Positions 41,476-51,675 of a DNA stretch of 64,000 bases are shown in pieces; positions within the stretch are counted from its first letter, which is position 1, and each line of letters opens with the position of its first letter. A model generated the notes under the pieces. The model made no database searches. It was not told where the DNA came from and saw only the letters and a program-made list of their open reading frames with translations. Made by a program: the position numbers and the translations under genes. The stretch covers positions 1,105,001 to 1,169,000 of the forward strand of contig JAEMWC010000125.1 in NCBI GenBank assembly GCA_016490735.1. Direction: 5' to 3'. This stretch comes from Pachyseris speciosa (Eukaryota; Cnidaria; Anthozoa; Scleractinia; Pachyseridae).

Positions 41476-42500
41476 CTATAAATTCAATCTGTCGGGAGGC
41501 TTGACCACCCGTCCTGATCGTGTAACCACTTGGCCTGATCTGGACTCAGAGTGACTAAGCATGACAGTTTTGGTGATCACTGAATCAGGACTGTGAACAC
41601 AGTTGTCGCCTCCTAAATCACCATCATTATTAACAGCAGGTAAAGAGATAACACTAGACTTGCGAGAATCCTCATTGTCTACATCATACTGAACTTGCGA
41701 ACTAGTTATGGGAATGACAGGTCCCCTCTGAAAATCTGATGGTGGATTATACTCTACCAGTTCTGGTGAGACCACTTCCTTATAGGCACTCATTCCTTGG
41801 GCATCATCAGGTATCAAGTGATTAGCATGCACAAAGTGACGATTGTTACCTTGAAAACTAAATAAGTTTCTGGTCCCTTCACAGCCACAATTGTACCCAG
41901 TATCCATCTCTCCCTCCCTCCCCTGGTGTTTTTAACCCTGACTGGCTGGTACAAATCAAAAACTCGCGCCTTTGGGGTAAGCCCATCCCTGTACAACTTT
42001 GCAGCAAGTTGTTTCTTTTCTACATGCCTTTGTAAACTGGGTTTTACCAAGGAGAGGTGTGTTTTGGGTTCCCTCTTCAAAAACAGCTGTGCAGGAGTCT
42101 TGTCTGTTGTGGTGTGGGGAGTGTTTCTGTAGCGGAACAGGACATCAGCCACTTTGTGCTGAATGGTCCCCTTATCAGGACAAGACTGATACATGTGTTT
42201 GAAGGTCTGAACATGTCTCTCAGCCAAACCATTAGTGGAGGGATGATAAGGAGGGCATAAAGTGTGCTTGATGCAATTCATCTCCAAAAATGTTTTAAAT
42301 TCTCCAGAAACCAAACTGTGGGCCATAGTCACTGACTAATTCATGTGGCAGCCCGCATCTAGCAAAAAGAGCTCTTAAGGCCTCTATGGTAGCATGTGCA
42401 GTGGTGCTGTTCATAGGAAAAACTTCCACCCATTTAGAATGGCTGTCAACCACAAGAAACTGTTGACCCTTGACCTCAGCATAATCAACATGAATTCTTT
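41476..42500 (-). pseudogene. Gypsy integrase catalytic core and C-terminus
   Basis: The upstream part (about 42333-42500) carries the start of the integrase core with HVDYAEV and is closed by a stop near 42336. The 41814-42332 frame holds HPSTNGLAERHVQTFK, where the Glu of the D,D-E catalytic triad lies, followed by a C-terminal SH3-like region with basic residues. A further frameshift leads into the 41476-41907 frame, which ends the polyprotein. It would have inserted cDNA into the genome. The frame breaks make it inactive. Confidence 0.85.
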
Positions 42501-42516
42501 GCCAAGGTTCAGTTGA

Positions 42517-43633
42517 CTAAGGCCACAATAATAAGGGAACTGCCTTAGGGGTTTGATGTGCCTTAGTACAAACACTACAGAGCCTTACTTTGTCCTCTAT
42601 ATCAAGGTCAATTCCAGGCCACCACACGAAGGATCTGGCAAGTGCTTTCATACGGCACATCCCTGGGTGGCACTCATGCAACCCTTCCAACAGGCATTTT
42701 TGGAATTTGAATGGTATGATGACCCGTCTGCCCCATAAAAGACATCCATTTTCCAAAGCCAACTCATCTCTGCGAACCCAAAAAGGTTTAAGCTCTGAAC
42801 TAGGGCAGCTACCTGGCCAACCCAAGGATGTATGTTCATACACTTTTGCAAGTAGGCTATCCTTCTTTGTACCCTCATCTATCTCTACTGCAGTTACGGG
42901 CAAGTCATCCGTCATAGATGCACACACATAGTGGTCATCTGGATCCAAATCATCATCAGCCTGAGATTGTAGTGGAAATCGACTGAAGAAGTCTGTATTT
43001 GCATTGCCAGCGGAGTCTCTGAATACAATATCAAAATCATATCCAGACAAGAGAACTGCCCAACACTGCAAACGAGCTGCAGCCAAGGGGGGAATACTAG
43101 ATTTAGGACCAAAAATCCGAGTTAGGGGTTGATGGTCAGTTACCAATGTAAATTTTCGGCCATACAGGTAAAGTTGAAATCTCTTAACACCAAAAATTAT
43201 GGCCAACCCCTCTTTTTCTATTTGGGCATAATTCTTTTCTGCACTACGAAGTGTGCGAGAAGCAAACTCTACTGGCCGCTCAGTGCCGTCTTCCATGCGA
43301 TGGCTCAACACAACTCCAATTCCCATATGGACTGGCATCTACACTCAGTAGAAGAGGTTTTTGGGGGTCATAATGGACCAAAACCTGTTCACTTGAAAGA
43401 ACTTCTTTTGCCCATATAAAAGCCACGTCACATTCCTTGGTCCAAAACCACTTAGTCTTGTTACTGAGAAGCTCATACAGTGGGTGCAATTTAGATGAAA
43501 AATCTTTGATGAATTTTGAGTAGTAATTCAACATTCCCAAAAATGATCTCAACTGGGATACATCTTTAGGTCTGTGTGCTAATCGAATAGCATCCAGCTT
43601 GCTCTTAATTGGACTGATTCCATGTTTACTCAA
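42517..43633 (-). pseudogene. Gypsy RNase H and integrase zinc-binding region
   Basis: Two frames, 43280-43633 and 42517-43338, overlap with a frameshift near 43320. The first holds the RT thumb (LRSFLGMLNYYSKFI) and the RNase H start with LLLSVDASPYG. The second continues RNase H (FASRTLRSAEKNYAQIEKE, LVTDHQPL). It then has the HHCC zinc finger of integrase (HECHPGMCRMK and CSVC). The RNase H closing motif reads NTDFFSR, with Thr where Ala is usual. A stop at 42517-42519 cuts the frame. Confidence 0.87.
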
Positions 43634-43639
43634 AATGTG

Positions 43640-44411
43640 TCACATGTACTTCACTTGAGCTTGGAAGATCTGACATTTCTGGCCATTTAATCTAACATTG
43701 TGTTTGGCCAACCTACTCAAGACCTGTTTGATAACTCCCATATGAGCAGTGACTCCACCTGATGTTGCCACCGAAATGTCATCTACTCTCACAAGCACAC
43801 CTTTAATACCTGACAAGATTGAATCCATGACTCTCTGAAACTGGGAAGTGGCAGTTTTCACACCAAAACACAATCGCTTGGATTTAAATAAACCTTTTCG
43901 AGTGTTGATGGTAAGCAATTCAGACGACTCTAGCACTGGCCAAATCAATTACTGAAAATGTATCAGGGCTCTCCCCATCTTGAGATAGCATAGCAAACAT
44001 GTCTTGCACATAAGGTAGTTTGTACACATCACCCTCTATGCGTTCATTAATCCCCTTATAATCCCCACACACTCTTATGGAATGGTCAGATTTAGGGACA
44101 TGCACTACAGGGCTTGCCCAATTACTACAGGATACCGGATACAGAATATCTGACTGAACTAGTCGATCATATTATTTTTCAACTTTTTCTACGAGTGAGT
44201 ATGGGTCCGGCCTATCCTTCATAAACACTGGTTTGGCACCCTCTTTAAGTTTCAAAGAACCAATGAAACCCTTGATGCCAGAGCCATGACTGCTGAATAG
44301 TTCTTTATATTTTTCTAACAGACTGTTGAATTCTGCCAGAAAGGCCTCAGATTTGGGAACAGAAAAGTTATTCTCAACGACTTCTTCCTTAACCCAAACA
44401 TGTTCTTCCAA
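43640..44411 (-). pseudogene. Gypsy reverse transcriptase
   Basis: Three frames cover the palm and fingers. 44172-44411 holds the protease-RT linker, 43920-44105 holds RVCGDYKGIN and LPYVQDMFA, and 43640-43948 holds FGVKTATSQFQRVMD and the active-site block VRVDDISVA. The catalytic motif is therefore RVDD instead of the usual (Y/F/A)xDD context. Stops and frameshifts between the frames prevent translation as one enzyme. Confidence 0.85.
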
Positions 44412-45213
44412 TGTAGTTTTATTCTACTAAACCAGTCTCGCCCAAACAGGGCAGGGAGATTTCCTTCAACAACAATTAGATCAAGGATTTCTTCTTGATT
44501 ACCATACTTCACTGGAACAGAAATTCTTCCCACAATAGGAATCTTTTCACTTGAATAAGTACGCAAAATCACCCCGGATGCTGAAGGGGATAATCAGATA
44601 ATGCGGAATCATACAAACGTTTTGACATTGTAGAACGAGATGCACCCGTGTCTACTTCCATCTTACAATTAACTTGTGCCTTACCCAACTGAACATCTAC
44701 TACATACGGTTTAACGCTGTTTACTAAAGCAGTCGACAAGTGTTCAGTTCCAGTTTTGCATAGACCAAAGGCACTTACTTCATCTGCATTCACAGGCGTG
44801 TCACTCACATGATTATCGCTCCCCACACTTTCATCATCTGAGTTGCAATCGCAACTGTTCAGCTTAGCACTATTTTGACCATTCGATCTTCCTTTTAGCT
44901 GCATTTGTGACAATCGGGCTTGACACACCGGACGAATATGACCTTTGCGTTGGCAGTGATGACACGTGGCATTTTTGTATTTGCAAGATTCCGGTCTATG
45001 CTGCACACTTCCACATGATTTGCACTTGTCGGTGTTTCCACCACTCTGCGCTTGATTATGTCCAGCAGTGATGTTCTTTTTGTTTAGGAAAGAAACATCC
45101 TGCACCTTGTTGACCTCGCTTTTAGCCGACTCTCCCATGTGCTCTAGATTCGCCTTGCCCGCAGCAGAGGGGCATTTTGTCTGCGCATGCGTCAGATGAG
45201 ATGGAATAAACAA
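44315..45213 (-). pseudogene. Gypsy Gag zinc knuckles and protease
   Basis: The 44569-45213 frame holds two CCHC zinc knuckles, CKSCGSVQHRPESC and CHHCQRKGHIRPVC (both CX2CX4HX4C), that bind the RNA genome. A Ser/Asp-rich linker follows, then the aspartic protease active site VDTGASRS. The next frame, 44315-44572, carries the protease second half with LIVVEGNLPALFGRDW. A frameshift lies near 44570. The Gag matrix/capsid part expected upstream is missing. Confidence 0.87.
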
Positions 45214-45480
45214 CTTCGTCCGCCATTTTGTTGTCTCGAGCTCACTGTGAGAAGTTTTGACTCAAGGATCTACGCATACAAGTGGATTCCATAGAAAGAA
45301 ATGAACGAGAACGTCGTGTATACATATAGCACTAACACCGTGACCCGTTAAGGCATTTTTGGTTCAATTCGGTCTCGAGATTTTATTGATCAAAGTTCCG
45401 CTGTGAAAGGAAAAAGGCGTCAAGTGAAGGGATTTTACCAAGGGATCACTCCACATCACGAAGCTCATATTCTAGGGAGC
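45214..45480. other. Flank of the Gypsy element, nothing recognised
   Basis: No copy of the 41303-41422 LTR and no Gag sequence can be found here, so the 5' end of the retroelement was lost. Confidence 0.35.
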
Positions 45481-45485
45481 AACTA

Positions 45486-45608
45486 CAGAATACAGGGCCA
45501 CTTTGATCCACCTCATTAACATGTGCTAGAGGCTTTTGTAGAACGAAGCAAATAACAATGGAAACTATTGTTATTCAGTGGTATGTAAATAAGTGGCCCT
45601 GTATTCTG
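45486..45608. repeat. Short Tc1/mariner-type MITE
   Basis: Perfect ends CAGAATACAGGGCCACTT and their inverse, with TA duplicated at 45484-45485 and 45609-45610. It is 123 bp and has no coding capacity. Confidence 0.85.
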
Positions 45609-46346
45609 TAGTTTAGCCGAAATTTTATATTTTGGATTAGCGTACGGCGAAAAATGGCCTTTTCGGAAAAATCTGATTTAAGCTTGATGTGAGCTTGTGT
45701 TAAAGATTTATATTTATGGTTAAGTAATACTCTTTATGCTGTACAGACCTGTACAGCTTTCTGATCTAGAGGAATGCTCAGAAGTGAGCTGATATACCAG
45801 CCCTAAATATACAACTGTTGTATTGGTACCTGCATATCTAAGCCCTTTGCAAATTATCAGTTACTGGTTAGGTGAGTTTGTGCAGGTACAATGCAACACT
45901 GTAAAATCAAAACTTTAGCCTAACATGGCCAAGTTAAAGGAGTATGACATGAGCATAACTGGAGGAAAAGATGTTCATGCATAATTTAGATATAAGCCAG
46001 ACCATAAAGATTGATAGTGTTGCTTTTCTAAATCTAAATTAAGGGTTGTAAAATAAATTACACCATAATTTCAATGGAAGGTCAATGAATAAATTCAAAA
46101 CACTTGACTTTCATTCTACTGAAATACTCTTGTGTTAAGTTCATTTTAATGCACATATCATTAGTGTTTAGTGATGATTACATGGAATGCAACCATGTAT
46201 TAACTTTTGACTATCAGAATTTGTGTTAATAAAAATACAATCTCATATAAACTGATACTCCACAAGACTGGTGATGGACACTGTTTTGTAGACAATTTGC
46301 ATAAAAGGAAGGAAAGAACAATATTATGTTCTCATATTTTTTACAG

Positions 46347-46744
46347 ATATACAGAGAAGACCAATTGCTGTGATAACACACAAAAAGGATGACAAGGCAG
46401 ACAAGTTCAAGAGCAAACTTTGTTGATCATTTCTGTGGTCTTGGAAACTGTAACATTGAATGTGAATATGCATATCATCTGCAGTTTGAGAGAGTAATTT
46501 TGACACTGAGATTGCAGCTGAAGAACTCCCATCAGGCACTACCAGATTATTTTGCTGCAGCAGCAAAATTAACTGGCCTGAAAATCGTTAACTTTCTCAT
46601 ACAAATACCCAGACCTGTTCCAAGCACTGTGTCATATGCCTCCTTAAGGTCATGTTTCGCATCATCAAGTCTGTGGCATTGTAATTCACTTACCAAACAA
46701 CATCAACAAAATAATGTTCCTGTAAAGCAGTCAGACACAATAAA
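46347..46744 (+). other. Possible terminal exon with polyA signal
   Basis: A good acceptor (ATTTTTTACAG, ending 46346) is followed by a basic open stretch containing RRPIAVITHKKDDKADK that stops at TGA 46424-46426. AATAAA lies at 46739-46744. This looks like the last exon of a plus-strand gene, but I find no partner exon upstream in the window and do not recognise the protein. It may be chance. Confidence 0.2.
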
Positions 46745-46764
46745 GTTTGAAAAATACGTATAGT

Positions 46765-47600
46765 CTTTTCAATCTGTCTGGATTTATTTTTAATTTGTGC
46801 TTCTTTCTTTATTTTTGTACACAAGGGAGGAACTGCTACAGGTAGTGAGTCATTTGAAATCCATTATTGCTGGTTATTGTCAAGCCAGTACAAAAGATTT
46901 GGGGAGGGATGCTGGATAGGAGAGTGTGTATGATATTTTAATTTATTCTTTATCTCCCTTCCTTCAAACAATTCCAATCCACTCAAGGCAGTGCAATTTA
47001 TTTGAAAAGTCTGTGCAACTATTGAAGCAGAAGATAGCTAGCTACATACTTGGTTTGTACTGTACTTCTAAATGACAAATGTGTTGAGAGTATGACTTTA
47101 TTAGCGACTCATTTGTGCTCTTTTGAGACTGACCACCCCCACCCCCCAATTTCTGTATCCTTTTGGTCCATGCCCTACAAACGGTGTACATAGATTTGTG
47201 CAAACAGACGTTCAACTGAAGATAAACACGTTGCACGTTTTTGCCGTAACACAACTATATTTTCTTAAAAACTCAATTAAGCTTCTTGTTTCCTTGCTTC
47301 TTGTTTTGTTTTATTTTTTCCACAAAATGCGACATTCTCAGAACGAAGCAATCTCACATGTTCAAATGACTGCAGTACAAATACGCTTACGACTTTATTA
47401 TACAATCAGTTAATCTTCATTTGTTAAAGCTCAACCCTAGTTTGGCATTCAAAGAACGTACAGTTAACTTCATTGTTTATACTTCTTCGAGACGATCCGC
47501 ACGATAGGCCACTCAGTGTTTCTGTATTCAAGCTGTACTCTTGAAGAGCTCTTCGGAGACCCTCTCAGATGTTCCAAAATTTTACTTCTCAAACAAGCGT
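46765..47600. other. Intergenic, nothing recognised
   Basis: Small frames on both strands without family features, and no clear repeat. I cannot support any feature here. Confidence 0.35.
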
Positions 47601-47636
47601 CTCACTCGATCTGAATTTGACTGTTGACAAACTTAC

Positions 47637-47761
47637 CAAACTCATCTTTTTTGTCATCGGCAAAATTCAACGTCGCATCAAAAATGCATATTGTATTCCT
47701 CGATGTAATTTTCGGTTGACATTGATTTGGCTGGAGCTTTCTTCCTGAACCGTGTAAACAT
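47637..47761 (-). other. Possible first exon, minus strand
   Basis: An ATG at 47761 opens MFTRFRKKAPAKSMSTENY but meets a TGA after 27 codons. A strong donor (GTAAGT) follows at 47631-47636, reached in a different frame. The shape is that of a first exon carrying an upstream ORF or a frameshift. No homology recognised. Confidence 0.2.
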
Positions 47762-48020
47762 CTTTTACAATTTTGCACATAAAAATACAGCTTGAAGAAG
47801 GGAAACTTTGAGAGCCGCAAGCTGGAAGACGGCTTCTTGTCAGCCGCCAATTTGTTTTCAATGTTCCAGCGGTTATCCTCATGAAAACCAATCTCGTTCC
47901 CAGAGCCCACGTTCCCCTTATTAAGCGGAGCGGGGAACGAGAGACTCTGGGATAATCCATTTCATCGTGACAGGATTCTTGTCATCGGCTCAACTGCGCA
48001 GGCTTGAACTCATTTGGGAA

Positions 48021-48560
48021 ATGGCCGTCGAAAATGTCGAACCATTGTCGAACCACAAATCTCCGAAGCTATATTCCGCGGAGCTATAAGGTTTTCTTTG
48101 GGAAAACTCGGACAGCCAGAGCAGGAATTAAAATAGGAGCAACTTGAAGCCATAAATGCAATCTGTGTGGACGAAAAGGATGTCTTAGCAGTGCTGATTT
48201 ACCAATGTTTGATTTCCTTCGCGATCGTAAAGGAGAACTTCATACTAGTACGTATAAGCAAAAAGACTGGCTGTGTGGTAACCGTGGTTTTCCCGTTGAA
48301 CGCGTTAATGAAGGACCAAGTTAAATAAACTGGAACGTTTTCTTAATGTTTGTGGGATACAAAGAGTCGAGATAGAGGATGGAGAAAATAAGGTTTCTTT
48401 ACCTAAAAATGCACGAAAATGCAGTTTGTTGTTCGGGCACCCGGAGGTGTTCGTGGATAACAGGAATGTGGCTAAAATGTTAAAGGAAAGGCATTTTCAA
48501 GAAATTGTCCGAGCCATTGTTATTGATGTGGCTCATTTAGTTCTGCAGTGGTATGTATAA
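48021..48560 (+). pseudogene. RecQ-like DNA helicase fragment with both ATPase motifs broken
   Basis: The plus strand encodes the start of a RecQ-type superfamily-2 helicase, which unwinds DNA by ATP hydrolysis. Recognisable blocks are FSLGKLGQPEQELK and EQLEAINAICVDEKDVLAVL (the Gln-containing motif 0), then VVFPLNALMKDQV (motif Ia). After a frameshift at about 48325 come LLFGHPEVF and AIVIDVAHLVLQW (motif II). The Walker A loop expected after DVLAV is deleted (junction near 48196). Motif II reads DVAH instead of DEAH (48525-48536). There are also an in-frame TAG at 48134-48136 and a second stop. It ends at motif II and no downstream helicase lobe follows. It is a dead fragment; relatives seem to be multi-copy in corals, which is from memory. 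Confidence 0.75.
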
Positions 48561-49211
48561 AAATACTCGTGCTGTTTTTCTGATCGATGTTGATACTTAG
48601 GCAATAATATTGTAATTTAAAATAAAAAGTGACTTCAAACTTGATTCAGTTGTTTCAGCCTTACCTTATTCGACCTCTGCCATATTTTTACGAAGTAATC
48701 ATAATCTTACTGCTTTGCGTTTGGTCGCTTCTTAAATATTCTGATAGTTACTGTGTATGTTTTAGTAAGACCACTTAAAAAGTTAAATGAGGGAAAGCTG
48801 CATTAGGTACAATAAATATTTAATCATCGGTTTCCTTCCATTATAACAAGATAGACATTCAGAGATGATAATAAATTAAGTTTTCATTTTGGGGGTGGGG
48901 GATTGGTTGCACTAAAATTATTTTCTTAACATAGACAAAAAATGTATTCACTTTTTTAGCTATTACTGTATCTTGTTGGCTAAGAAGTTCATATTTACCT
49001 GACTTCTCTCACTGGTTATTAGATTAACACCTCAATAGAATGTGAGGGGCATGAATCAAAACTTTTTTGTTCAAGGTCCACGTTCAGGCCAGCTGAATAA
49101 CATTCAACAAATTGTCCATATTGGAGTTCCTTACACAATGGAGGAGTACTGCCAAGAAATGGGTACACCTGGTAGAGATGGTCTTCCAGCCAGGGCTGAT
49201 ATTTACTTCAA
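48561..49211. other. Gap between RecQ fragment and tandem array
   Basis: No gene, RNA or repeat recognised. A short stretch at about 49080-49210 could be coding-derived, but I cannot assign it. Confidence 0.35.
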
Positions 49212-49429
49212 TTGAAGGGCTGAGGGCATAAACTGCCTATGTGTAATTTTAGGTGTTTTTTTTTGCATACGTTATTTCTGGAAAACGAAAAAGAAATCGG
49301 TGAAAAAAAATACGGGACAATGTTTTTGAATCAAAATGCAGTTCACATGCAAAAATTTGGACAAATCCAAGCGAACTAAAAAAACGGCCGAAAATTACAC
49401 ATAGGCAGTTTATGCCCTCAGCCCTTCAT
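49212..49429. repeat. GAAGGGCTGAG MITE in array unit 1
   Basis: Left end keeps AATTGAAGGGCTGAGGGC. Right end is CAGCCCTTCAT joined to ATGTCTGCC. Arms of 37-39 bp are exact inverse copies. Confidence 0.85.
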
Positions 49430-51459
49430 ATGTCTGCCTTATTAACATGCATGAAGCAATGCCCAAGGGTATTCTTTATTTCTTTATTTGAAAACTTAGC
49501 GTCAAATGCTCGTAACTGAAGGGTAAAACTGAAACTGGACATGAAATGATTGACAGGTAGAAAGGATTGTTCCATAGTGTGACGTAGACTAAAAGTTTGG
49601 GCGGTTAAAACATTGGTACTTACGCAACGTGTCTGCCGAAGCTCCCGACTCGATCCGCACTAGCTTGTTTGGTTTAATCGAATTATGTCAATTTGCCTGT
49701 TCTCTCGGTGATCGAAGGACATCATGAAGTCTTTAGATCCACAAGTCTAACACGGCTGAAAGAAGCCAGTCGTGTTTTCTCTGCTTGCCAAACCATGAAG
49801 AGAGAGATGAATTTGACTCTCCGGTTTGGGAGTAGAGATTAAGAGCCGGGCAGAAAAAAAACTCTGAAAACATCTCTCGTCTCAAAAGCGGCTCGGTTTT
49901 GCTAGTCTTGGTCCATTTCTGAAAGATTACCGTGCTAGGATTTCCGAAAAGGAGAGGTGTTTTTGGAGTTTAGGGCAAAAAACTGGCTGATGTTTACAGA
50001 GTGTCTTTCGCACGCGGAGGGCATAACATTCCCACAATTCATTGCGGCCGAAGTGGGCGCCGTCTCGCGGGCCATCGGAGCCGTGAAACAGGTCGTCAAA
50101 ATTCGGAAACATTACGAAGAATTCATCCGAGAGAGGGAAGTCAGCATGACGAGAAGTCCGTCCGTTTTCGATGACTGTCTTGAAAACAATCCAGGGAAAA
50201 GTTGCATGGGCGCGCGTGGAAAATATTACTCGTGGTCGGGTCAGTCGTCGAGTTGTTATGTAAACACAGGGAGACATGCTGCCGAATTTCAACATATAAA
50301 TAAGTTTTGCGTCGATCAACTCGGTTATTTTGATTTTATGGAGGCTTGTAAACATCAGCAAAACGTATTTTCAATTGAGATAAACACCAGCAAAAACGTA
50401 TTTGCACGCGAGACATTTTAACAAGTCGTTGTGTTACGCATCAGACGATACGGATTAAATTTCACGTCTTATGCAAATATTTACGTCTTGAAGCCAACAA
50501 AACTAGTTAAGTATTTTGTTCCAGTTGTTTCACTGTCGTCATTTACGTTGATTTGTGATACGAATTTCATTCCACTGGTTCCATTTTTGACGAAAATGAA
50601 CCCTTCAAAATCGTTTCAATAATGACCAAAGCACGCAAAGCGCCAGTCAAATCTCTGTTTCGAAGCGGAAACCGACGGGAAACAGCTTACTCTTTTAACT
50701 CTTAATTTTGCCCTTGAACATCGTTAACTCAAATTTTCGGTGTTGCTCACGAACAGAAGTTGTTGGTAGTGGCCAAAAGCTATCTTCAAATAAAAACAAC
50801 CTTCTTTAATATTTTATTCTATTTCTCAGCCGACAGCAAGCTTTTTAAGCACTGAGTTAGAATCAAATCCGATCCTTCTGCATGCCGTTTTCAACCAAAA
50901 CACCCTCTTCAACACTTTACTTACATCGGCCAAAGCCTTCCCGAAAGAATTAAGAATCAACCAAGAAACCTGTGCGCTCTTTTCATCTCGAAGGAACCAA
51001 GAAACCAAGAAACCTGTGCGAGACTCAAAATACGCCGCTTACTTTAACGTTAACGTTTGCAATGCCCTAGGCCGAACCCTATCCCTAGCTCTAACCCTAA
51101 CCCTAACTGTAACCCTAGCCCTAATTTTAACCCTAACTCTAAACTTAACAATAACCCTAAATCTTTTGAGTGCTGTTTTCAAGTCGGACAAAATCTACGC
51201 GCGCTGGCTTCAGGTTAACCAAGGTTGCTGTGTGCTGTTTTTAAGTCAACCCAGAATGTTGCGCACTGTTTTCCAGCTAAGGAAGCTTCTTGAGCACTAT
51301 CAGTAAGCAAAACACTGGTAATAAGTGCTGCATTTAAAAAAGTCGACCATTTCCAAGTCGGATGGGCATCTTGTGGGCTGTTTATGAGTCAAAAAGGCAC
51401 ATTGCGCATAAAGAATACCCTTGGGCATTACTTCATGCATGTTAATAAGGCAGACATAT
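49214..51459 (+). repeat. Tandem array unit 1 (2246 bp, MITE present)
   Basis: First unit. Its left boundary is the GAAGGGCTG MITE end with the native AATT flank (49211-49213), unlike the later junctions. Order: MITE, palindrome arm ATGTCTGCCTTATTAACATG, body, telomere-like tract, inverted arm. The body contains a 154-codon plus frame (49957-50421) overlapped by a 144-codon minus frame (49927-50361); neither shows a known domain. By eye the units differ at only about ten positions each. Confidence 0.93.
51074..51161 (+). repeat. Telomere-like tract, array unit 1
   Basis: Degenerate CCCTAA repeats: AACCCTATCCCTAG, CTAACCCTAACCC, CCCTAGCCCTAA and AATAACCCTAAA. Short form. Confidence 0.85.
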
Positions 51460-51675
51460 GAAGGGCTGAGGGCATAAACTGCCTATGTGTAATTTTAGGT
51501 GTTTTTTTTTGCATACGTTATTTCTGGAAAACGAAAAAGAAATCGGTGAAAAAAAATACGGGACAATGTTTTTGAATCAAAATGCAGTTCACATGCAAAA
51601 ATTTGGACAAATCCAAGCGAACTAAAAAAACGGCCGAAAATTACACATAGGCAGTTTATGCCCTCAGCCCTTCAT
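51458..51675. repeat. GAAGGGCTGAG MITE in array unit 2
   Basis: Perfect 39-bp inverted ends from ATGAAGGGCTGAGGGC. It sits exactly at the centre of the arm palindrome, so that left arm 51408-51457 and right arm 51676-51725 also pair, with one mismatch. Confidence 0.9.

Larger units (their letters stand above)
41303..45213 (-). mobile_element. Ty3/Gypsy LTR retroelement, degenerate
   Basis: On the minus strand the domain order is Gag zinc knuckles, protease, reverse transcriptase, RNase H, integrase, then a probable short 3' LTR. This order defines the Ty3/Gypsy class. The internal region is broken into at least six frames by frameshifts and stops. The N-terminal Gag and the 5' LTR are not found, so the element is 5'-truncated and inactive. 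It lies against the integrase-like fragment at 41081-41300. Confidence 0.88.

Noticed and set aside
46389..46763. 124-codon plus-strand frame as a gene
   Set aside because: No recognisable family. It overlaps a better exon-like frame and ends at a polyA signal, so more likely UTR or chance.
49957..50421. 154-codon plus-strand frame as a protein gene repeated in the array
   Set aside because: It is broken by the same one-base loss in units 2 and 6, has no recognisable domain, is overlapped by an equally long antisense frame, and its intron relative is full of stops. Kept as part of the repeat.
51016..51306. Leu/Thr-rich 96-102 codon frame in each unit
   Set aside because: It is a translation of the CCCTAA tract, which has no stops in this frame.
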